Below, piece by piece: positions 9,101-15,314 of a DNA stretch of 22,193 bases. Source of the DNA: a virus; IMG/VR virus record IMGVR_UViG_3300034352_000121, positions 1 to 22,193 of that record, one strand, 5' to 3'. Below the pieces are notes generated by a model. It did no database searches and had not been told where the DNA came from. It saw only the letters and a program-made list of their open reading frames with translations. Position 1 is the first letter of the stretch. Each line of letters begins with the position of its first letter. Both the position numbers and the translations under genes were made by a program.

Positions 9101-12100
9101 GATTGTTGAATACGCTGTGATGAATATGGGTATAAAGGGAGCATCGTTCTCTTCTAAGGTTGGTATACTCCACCTTGTTAAGAATAATGATATTTCAGAG
9201 GGATTAAATCTCCCAGATGCAACTAAGGTATCTGAGCTTTTATCTATTAAAGAAAAGAATGGGGATATTTCTCATGAGGAAAGAATTGAGTTAGAATCTT
9301 GGTATAATAAAAATATTTTAGGGGCTATTGAAGAGAGTAGGACATCTGTTATTAAGATAGAGGCTACTACAATTGATGACAAAGCCCAAGAAGGATGGCT
9401 CCCAGCTTTACAAAACGCTAAGAAACAATTTACACATGCTGAGCAAAAGTTGGATATGATGAATATGCATGGGCTTGTTAAGTCAATTGATAAGACCTTA
9501 GCTAGCTTCGGAGTAGGTGAAGACCTTATGTCTCAAGTTCGTGGTTTAGAAACAGCTGGCATTGAAGCGACTGAAGGGAATAAAGACCTCGCTGAGCATA
9601 TTGGAAAGATGAACTCCTTAACTACAGATTTAAAATTTAAGATTGAAAGAGCGTTGAGAGAGGGCGACGTTGACATGATGAAAGAATTGTCTACAAGGTC
9701 TCCTGATTTGCAATTATTGATGGATAAGTTAATGCAAACCGCACCTTCTTCTTCTCATGAGGCGTTTCTGGTAGAGCTAACTAAGCATTTAAACGATTTA
9801 GACGCATTTAGAGATAAGAAAATTAGTGAAGTAGAAATGGATGAAATGGTTGAAGGTAGGATAGCCTCGTCCGCCACTAAGGGAGGTAAGGACAAAAGTG
9901 AGAACAATGATGTAGTAATTACAGCGTCTCAATATGCTATGAAATATAATATTCATCCTAATGTTATGATGGAAATTATAAAGAGTACTAAGTCTAGATT
10001 CGGAGTAGGTCAAGACCTTATATCTGAAGTTCGTAGGACAATGCCTTATTTATGGACAAAAAGTCCGAAAGATATGTCAGCGGTTGAAAAGAATCTCGTT
10101 AGAAGTTTAAACTCTTTAGATAACATAACAAAGGATTTGGATAGCCTCCAAAGGGATTTAGCTCCAACCCCGAAAGAGGTGGTCGAAGATTTAATACCAA
10201 GATTAATGTTGTTAGCTAAGGCACAGTCAGAACAACGACAAAAGGTTGGTCTACATCAGGAATCAGGTACTTTAGAATCAGATTTAAAAACTGATACATT
10301 CCAATTACTAAGAGGTTTGTTTAATTCAACAGATGTATCCGTTCTAGAATTTGTTAATGGAGGTTTTGATTTACGAAGAAATACAGTATCTAAGAGCAAT
10401 AATGGATTTTTAGGACTCCAGAAGTTATTGGGATTGCAAGATGGACTGTATTTAATGAGCAATAGTGCAGTTGTCGATAAAAGAAAAGTAAACTTTATTG
10501 ATTCAGATAATATTAAGATAATTAAAAAAGATTTAGCATCTGGAGAGGGTCAGATAAGTTCTCAAGAGCTTCAAAGACTTCAGGCTTCAGGTGATGCAGG
10601 TACAAAATCTATGTATCAAGAATTATCTAGGCTTGTAAGCGGAGACCATAATTTTCAAATAATACATTTAGATGAAAATACAAATATGGTTTTTATTAAT
10701 TCTGTAGAATCTAGGTCTAGGTTAGCATCGTCTTTTAATAAGGATGGTGCAGTTTATGACCAATTAGATAAGATGTATGCCCTTGATAGCAATACCAATA
10801 TGAAGCAAAATGTATTGAAAATTGCTGATGGGGTAGCCAATGGAGACTCTAAGACTATAGAGCAGTCTATTCTTTTAGCGAGATTAATGAATGATTTTTC
10901 TCCTGAGGTTGCTGAATACTTATCGTCAAGAAGAATTGATTTTTCAGAAGCTAAAGGTCTTTGGAAAAGATTAAACCTTACAGAGTCTAAGAGTGGTATC
11001 TATGGTACAAAGGATAATTTAGATTTTGCTTTAGAGGCGTATAAATTATTTTCAAAAGAAGGCTCTGAAATACATCAAAAAACATTAGAAGTAATGGAAT
11101 CTGAATTTAAAACACCATTTAAAACATGGGTAATTAATGATGAGTCTGGAAGTCATAGTCAATTAGATGCATATGAGGTAATCGTTGCTAAAGCAGGTAA
11201 GGAGCTTGACTCTGGAGTGTTAACTAAAGAGCAATTTGATTCTATAGAAAAAGATTCTAGGGCTTTGCAGGGTAGAGGAGTAGCTGACGCTGATTGGTAT
11301 ATATCTAGAGATAGATTTCTATCTATATTGGGATTGTTTGGAGTTAGAGAGAATATGCTTATTACCACAGAAATGGGAGAAACGTCTCCAAGTGGAGTCT
11401 TCAGAGAGACATATACTATAGACGGGTTCAGGTCAGGAGCTATCAAGCCAACAGTACATTTAAATAATGTTGAAGCAGATGGTAGCATGACCCTTTTTAT
11501 AGGAAAAACTGCATTTAAGTATGACCCATCTCTTGATAATCTTATGAGCACTAAAAGGATTAATTCTTTAACCTTTAAGAGTGCGGCTAAGATATGGACT
11601 ACTGTTGATAAATTGGATGGAGGAACTATACAGTCTCCCAATAGAGATAAATGGCAGAAACTACCTCTTACTGATGATAGAAGAGATTTTAATGATAACT
11701 GGATGTCTGAATTAGATAGACATAATGCAGATGCAACAATAGACATACCGTGGGAAGCAATTAATTTTAAACAAGTGTCTAGAGAGCATACCTCTGGGGT
11801 AGGAGCAAATACATTTAATCACTTTAGTGAGAGAGGTCAGGCCGCAGCTAAAGAATGGGCTGATGTTGACAATAGGATGAACAATTTTGATGGAAATTTT
11901 AGACTTATGATAAACGACCCCTATGCTAGGACTGATATTGTTAGGCAAATGCTAGGGTTTTCTATTGAACAAGGGGATAATACCCTTGCTCGGACTGGAT
12001 TAGATTATATTGTTGAAGAGGGTGGTGTTCTTACTGATTCATGGCAAATACCTCAGATAGAAAGAGCGATGATATCATATTATTTAAATGGTGGTGCAAT

Positions 12101-15100
12101 TGTTAATAAACAGGTGTATCATTCTTCAATGGATGTCATGACAGCTGCTCCTTCAGAATACGATTCGCCTATAAGAATAAAAACAAGAAAAGATGGAACT
12201 CTTGGTGGACTCCCAATTCAAACTCAGTATGGTGGCAAGGGGATATCATTCTTTTTAGGAGAAAAATCTTTTTCATTGACTGGCTCCCAAGATATGAATA
12301 TAGACTCTAATGGGAGTGTTGAGGTGGGACAGAAACAAGGTTCGGCATTTATATTTAAACATGGATATGAACAAAAATTAGGAACAGGTCAGACCGAAAG
12401 GCGTCAAAATATATCAGAAGAGGGCATTGTCTATGAGAATGTCTTCGGAGATAAAATTATTAATTATAGAGGACTTCAGATTACAAAAGAGGGAGGTGAT
12501 GTGAAGGTTAGAAGGCTATCTGACAGTACTAAGTCGGAATGGAAATCTATAGATTTTGATACTCCGTGGGACAGAAATGGTCTTATGATTGATGATGTAT
12601 CTTTTGATAAAAAGTTTTTTGTAGAATTGTACGAACAGCACGCAGGTAGTGAGAGTGAGTATAGTAAGACAATAGGATGGGTTAAGGATAACCTACAATT
12701 TAATGTTACAAATTCTGATGTTGTTAATCACCTAAAAGATAAAGGACTTTGGTTGGCAGCTTTTAGCATAAGACAACCTCGAAACTCTCCTGGAGATATT
12801 ATCTTAACTAAGGTTGAAGATGTTTTAGACCATAGACAGGGGAATGTTGAAAAGACAAACATATTAGATGCCCTAAAGCATCACGATGCAGATAATGATT
12901 TTGATAAGAACACTACATTCACAGCTGCTCCTGATGGGATATGGACTGAACTTGGTCGACTTTCAGGTTCAAAGATATGGTCAAGTCAGGCTGATATTAC
13001 AAAAAACATAGAACATCTTATGGATAGAAATAATTTAATGTTAGATGACAATGGTATGATGTCGATGCAGCAAGGGGATGTTATTGAAGGGGCATTGATA
13101 AGAGGAAGATATGTTAAAATGCATCAAACACTTACCTACATGATGAATATGTTTGGGAATAAAGGGACTGTTTTAAAGGGGATTTATAAAAATAAGGAAA
13201 TAAGTATAAAATGGAATGATAATCCTCAGGCGTATTTAAATACAGCGGATTCAATATCGCATTGGGTAAAAACTTATATTGATTTATATAAAAGGACTAC
13301 TCGCTCGCAGGCAGATAGTCGCAATTTTATAGACAACGTACAGTGGGATATGTACTTTGGAAACGCAGATAGACCAGGCTTATTTAGTTTAGTCGACCAT
13401 CAGGGTGTGGCTATAACAGATAAATGGGGTGGTAATAGTGAGTATGCTCCATTAAAAGAAGCAATAGCTGCTAGATTATTAAACCCAATTAATAAATTTC
13501 TTACTTTTAACAGAGGAACTGCTGACTTGGGTGAAGGTTTCTCAAGGCAGGCGTCCTTAGAGCAAATGGCTAATGGGTATTCGACATTAATACATAGTTT
13601 AGACTCTAACACTTCTTGGAATGGTGTTGATTCAAAAAGTCAAAACTCTAAGGGGTGGTCAAGTATAGATGTTATGCCTGGGTTAGATTCAGCTAGGCAA
13701 TATTTTGCGAGGTCTAATAATCCTTTTGATTATGGAATGAGAAGACTTCATGAGCTTGATAGGAGCAAATATGCAGATGTTGATTATAATAAAGATTCAA
13801 TAGGAAGTTTGGTTCAAACCGTTGAGTCTGGTAAATTTGATAACATAAAAGATAGTCAGACTGAATGGAATAAATCTTTACAAAGTGCCCTCCATCATTA
13901 TGTAAAATCTGAAGGTAAGATAGTTGAGATAGTTAATCTTCAAAGAAAAATTGATGCAGTTAAAGAGAACATTGAGTACACTCAACAAAAATTTGGTGAG
14001 AATTTTGAATCATTTGAAACCTCAAGAGATGCTAAAAGATTAGATTTATTGGAGCAAGCTAGGGATGAATTGGTAGCTGGGGTTGGATTCCAAAGAGATT
14101 ATATAGTGGGTAGATATTCTGATGTTATAAATACGGTAAAGATTAAGAATGAATTAATTACAGAAGGTAAGTTGACAAATCATTTTCCTAAAACTCCAAT
14201 AGGAGTTATTATAAAAGGCGAGTTGAGTGAAGTTATAATGCCAGGGAAAAGCAATAGAAATTCAATTCCTAAGGGGGCAACTGTTATTGAAAGCCCTAGA
14301 CGTTATGAAGCGGCTAGTCTGAGTGCTATGGGGGATAGAATAAATTTTCATATGTTCGCTGGTCGACCATCTTATCATGGTGAGGATGGACGAAGAGAAG
14401 ATATGTCTATGAATGATTGGAAAGCTACTAAAGGTATTGTTTATGATATTAAAAAAAGGTTTGCTGATATTGCCAAAAGATACGATGATGCTCCTCAAAA
14501 TACAGTAGGTACTAGAGAAGCAGAAAAAATCAATGCTATACATGAGGTTTTGACTGACCCAAAATGGTCGTCCTTCTCTGACCGTGGTATGATTGGAAAG
14601 TGGTCAATGATTCAAAGGTTATTAGTTCCTGAATTGGATAGAAGTGTTATGGAAATTTCTCCAGTTGTAGGCATTGGGCAAGACGTACAAATACAACCTA
14701 AGGTTAGAATGGCATTCGGAGGTTCTATAGAAAAGTATCTTGTAACATATTTAAATCAAATAAGAATGGGGTCATATAGGGATACAGGCGGTAAAGATGT
14801 AGGTTTTTCTACTCAAAATGAAGCAACACTTTTACTTGAGCATTATACTCAAAGCAAAAAACAAGGACTAGTAGAACTAACAAATAAATTTGGAGATTTA
14901 GAAGTTCTAAGAGAAGGTGTTTTTAGTAATGAAATTGATGTTAATAGGTGGCATGGATTTAAGGAAATTAATTTAAACCAAGAGGTTGGACAGTGGAGTA
15001 CTGATTCTAGAGAATCTACAGCTAATGCATCCAAAGTGTTAATGAAGTATGCATCAGGTGAGATATTGGTTGACCCATTTGTATTGTATAGGCACTCTCG

Positions 15101-15314
15101 TGAGATGGAATCAGTTGGAATCCCTCGTAGTCAAATATTTGGGAAATGGGTAGAGTCTAAGGTTCAGGCAGATTTCGGTAAGTCTACGAATATGGAGTTT
15201 ATTCACCCTCTAGACGCTGCAAGTGAAAGAGGTAGGCGTTTTGGTGACCAAAGTATAGAAAAAGAAGGAATAGATGGTATGATTGATAGAGTATTTAGAT
15301 GTGGAGGTAGGTAA
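6132..15314 (+). CDS. Giant (3060-residue) ejected virion protein; candidate virion RNA polymerase of the two-barrel crAss-like type
   Basis: ATG 6132 lies two bases after the peptidase stop and has no clear Shine-Dalgarno site, so translation is probably coupled. The first ~550 residues contain glycine-rich hydrophobic segments (GFGLGAGAGALLPWGLAG near residues 110-127, others near 275-300, 335-345 and 520) that could insert in a membrane, as in ejectosome proteins. Residues about 600-1900 are long, charged and mostly helical, with a short duplicated motif at 1126 and 1290. Around residue 2036 the motif QYGGKGIS resembles the GNKG lysine motif of the beta-subunit barrel. At 2214-2259 an RQP motif followed by ADNDFDK resembles the RxP...ADFDGD catalytic loop of beta-prime and the DFDIDK loop of crAss-like polymerases. 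The spacing (about 220 residues) is like that in single-chain QDE-1-type enzymes. I see no T7/N4-type polymerase motifs and no HExxH. The virion-protein role is likely; the polymerase call is motif-level inference. Confidence 0.8.
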   Translation: MPQDKKFSYIDDIYDEFKKREQSTIDMTRQNEQQTSHQRNIKRMNEKSRGVERGGMGEFTRQFGAGFIESATLAPTLWDKLGVPVSSLVESVEGEYEGDWGDLSGTGKAGFGLGAGAGALLPWGLAGKVVGGGLGLVGRGAALIGKNPWTKRAALRQIAAQTEKLTGKAAVKLSDDVLKGTVDAATDAVGKRGLASLVLGKGRGESFEVIAKSQIKANIAKDVGAESIDDVTNIAYEAVTSMNPKDAHAFLSSTLGRIPNLIRRGGIMGKGRGDMAGEFLAAYSFDALLGATMGAARYNMHHWDEHMKETGTEGWGTLSPYVNTIDTAKMLDEMQSEAFWLGFLGISRLVKGGTSGANVMGMKSKASQMSWNLLKAHAKDLKKLTPRELRGQLKLIDRISEGSLVHEGIPSITKAASKFDDLASVKKGLGKDIHWSDLMDEKDLVGALKGVRWQFTKKAPKFLFDEARKDLWGSLPRMMIGATTMNLPAIAQLHERTGGDIGATLKNAPYTWGESLPEMAANIFVGMVMTKKGRGMRLYDKPSSAMFQRGHPPQFIGGQASIFRKMLGSMETMGMSTKEIRGNHRAYNYSASQRYEEGMRNHALDGNPTYKKLQQILDSKGWDKESDSKVEGELPFKIAISEAIANEKNPNIRKQLQEQKAVAETIIAEMDVLSGSNYTSKYMTPGEALRWMQRIAKTRINGEVSSIETIRENLDVHAERVFGESASRAKGIQFKYIMNILRDMGLDSDVRVDKQGRIVLPGQIKLSIPSGEAGDAIVMKTNFMKVLQDGAKVGWIKFGDKKSDDYVASVEQTEKALKTHNEVLDEMHREVFGKDYTRDGEDYVGLFDDTIVSNPVWGLTNRHYANIKQGKNVIALLTGNVPSTDTAGGAEATRLLSDLQRALSAKNIEVTGWDAVKDSDYQTSESRNEASLWFSNVKKAFGLLNESPSQGTKEITATQLIALKTKMDSLVGDAFINPDAVNNLIGESGKIVEYAVMNMGIKGASFSSKVGILHLVKNNDISEGLNLPDATKVSELLSIKEKNGDISHEERIELESWYNKNILGAIEESRTSVIKIEATTIDDKAQEGWLPALQNAKKQFTHAEQKLDMMNMHGLVKSIDKTLASFGVGEDLMSQVRGLETAGIEATEGNKDLAEHIGKMNSLTTDLKFKIERALREGDVDMMKELSTRSPDLQLLMDKLMQTAPSSSHEAFLVELTKHLNDLDAFRDKKISEVEMDEMVEGRIASSATKGGKDKSENNDVVITASQYAMKYNIHPNVMMEIIKSTKSRFGVGQDLISEVRRTMPYLWTKSPKDMSAVEKNLVRSLNSLDNITKDLDSLQRDLAPTPKEVVEDLIPRLMLLAKAQSEQRQKVGLHQESGTLESDLKTDTFQLLRGLFNSTDVSVLEFVNGGFDLRRNTVSKSNNGFLGLQKLLGLQDGLYLMSNSAVVDKRKVNFIDSDNIKIIKKDLASGEGQISSQELQRLQASGDAGTKSMYQELSRLVSGDHNFQIIHLDENTNMVFINSVESRSRLASSFNKDGAVYDQLDKMYALDSNTNMKQNVLKIADGVANGDSKTIEQSILLARLMNDFSPEVAEYLSSRRIDFSEAKGLWKRLNLTESKSGIYGTKDNLDFALEAYKLFSKEGSEIHQKTLEVMESEFKTPFKTWVINDESGSHSQLDAYEVIVAKAGKELDSGVLTKEQFDSIEKDSRALQGRGVADADWYISRDRFLSILGLFGVRENMLITTEMGETSPSGVFRETYTIDGFRSGAIKPTVHLNNVEADGSMTLFIGKTAFKYDPSLDNLMSTKRINSLTFKSAAKIWTTVDKLDGGTIQSPNRDKWQKLPLTDDRRDFNDNWMSELDRHNADATIDIPWEAINFKQVSREHTSGVGANTFNHFSERGQAAAKEWADVDNRMNNFDGNFRLMINDPYARTDIVRQMLGFSIEQGDNTLARTGLDYIVEEGGVLTDSWQIPQIERAMISYYLNGGAIVNKQVYHSSMDVMTAAPSEYDSPIRIKTRKDGTLGGLPIQTQYGGKGISFFLGEKSFSLTGSQDMNIDSNGSVEVGQKQGSAFIFKHGYEQKLGTGQTERRQNISEEGIVYENVFGDKIINYRGLQITKEGGDVKVRRLSDSTKSEWKSIDFDTPWDRNGLMIDDVSFDKKFFVELYEQHAGSESEYSKTIGWVKDNLQFNVTNSDVVNHLKDKGLWLAAFSIRQPRNSPGDIILTKVEDVLDHRQGNVEKTNILDALKHHDADNDFDKNTTFTAAPDGIWTELGRLSGSKIWSSQADITKNIEHLMDRNNLMLDDNGMMSMQQGDVIEGALIRGRYVKMHQTLTYMMNMFGNKGTVLKGIYKNKEISIKWNDNPQAYLNTADSISHWVKTYIDLYKRTTRSQADSRNFIDNVQWDMYFGNADRPGLFSLVDHQGVAITDKWGGNSEYAPLKEAIAARLLNPINKFLTFNRGTADLGEGFSRQASLEQMANGYSTLIHSLDSNTSWNGVDSKSQNSKGWSSIDVMPGLDSARQYFARSNNPFDYGMRRLHELDRSKYADVDYNKDSIGSLVQTVESGKFDNIKDSQTEWNKSLQSALHHYVKSEGKIVEIVNLQRKIDAVKENIEYTQQKFGENFESFETSRDAKRLDLLEQARDELVAGVGFQRDYIVGRYSDVINTVKIKNELITEGKLTNHFPKTPIGVIIKGELSEVIMPGKSNRNSIPKGATVIESPRRYEAASLSAMGDRINFHMFAGRPSYHGEDGRREDMSMNDWKATKGIVYDIKKRFADIAKRYDDAPQNTVGTREAEKINAIHEVLTDPKWSSFSDRGMIGKWSMIQRLLVPELDRSVMEISPVVGIGQDVQIQPKVRMAFGGSIEKYLVTYLNQIRMGSYRDTGGKDVGFSTQNEATLLLEHYTQSKKQGLVELTNKFGDLEVLREGVFSNEIDVNRWHGFKEINLNQEVGQWSTDSRESTANASKVLMKYASGEILVDPFVLYRHSREMESVGIPRSQIFGKWVESKVQADFGKSTNMEFIHPLDAASERGRRFGDQSIEKEGIDGMIDRVFRCGGR
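9507..9542 (+). repeat. Copy 1 of a 36-bp in-frame direct repeat in the giant gene
   Basis: This copy encodes FGVGEDLMSQVR (residues 1126-1137). It matches copy 2 at 9999-10034 in 33 of 36 bases, while the flanking sequence is much less alike. The distance between copies is 492 bases (164 codons), so both are in the same frame. Confidence 0.8.
9999..10034 (+). repeat. Copy 2 of a 36-bp in-frame direct repeat in the giant gene
   Basis: This copy encodes FGVGQDLISEVR (residues 1290-1301) and differs from copy 1 at only three bases. Weak protein similarity continues outside it: both copies are followed by predicted helices with Leu/Asp heptads, which suggests an old module duplication with a conserved core. 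Confidence 0.8.
12174..12266 (+). other. Candidate first catalytic barrel motif (beta-like GxKG lysine) in the giant protein
   Basis: Residues about 2015-2045 read RIKTRKDGTLGG, then LPIQTQYGGKGISFF. The GGKGIS part, with K2036, resembles the GNKGVIS motif of bacterial RNA polymerase beta (E. coli Lys1073). The second conserved lysine of cellular beta, eight residues earlier, is not matched (a proline is there). K2017 and K2020 are possible substitutes, because spacing differs in single-chain enzymes. Alone this motif would be weak; it matters because the Asp motif follows about 220 residues later. Confidence 0.45.
12768..12908 (+). other. Candidate second catalytic barrel motif (RxP...ADxDxDK, metal-binding aspartates)
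   Basis: The segment starts with IRQPRNSPGDII (R2214, P2216) and ends with HHDADNDFDKN (D2254, D2256, D2258). The layout follows RAPTLH...NADFDGD in RNA polymerase beta-prime, and the DxDxDK ending matches the DFDIDK-type loop known from crAss-like phage polymerases. The spacing from the proline to the first catalytic Asp is about 38 residues here against about 33 in E. coli. The three aspartates would hold the catalytic magnesium. Confidence 0.55.

Noticed and set aside
11159-11746. 195-codon open frame on the minus strand inside the giant gene
   Set aside because: It lies wholly antisense to a gene with strong motif and coupling support, has no ribosome-binding site pattern, and its composition (Ser/Leu/Ile-rich) is that of a reverse-strand shadow.
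6132-15314. T7/N4-type single-subunit RNA polymerase in the giant protein
   Set aside because: I looked for the motif B pattern RxxxK followed by YG and for motif A/C signatures. The only candidate (RKDG...QYGGKG) has the wrong spacing and fits the two-barrel type better.
6132-15314. Transglycosylase or HExxH metalloprotease domain in the giant protein
   Set aside because: No HExxH and no recognisable lysozyme/transglycosylase motif was found on reading the protein.
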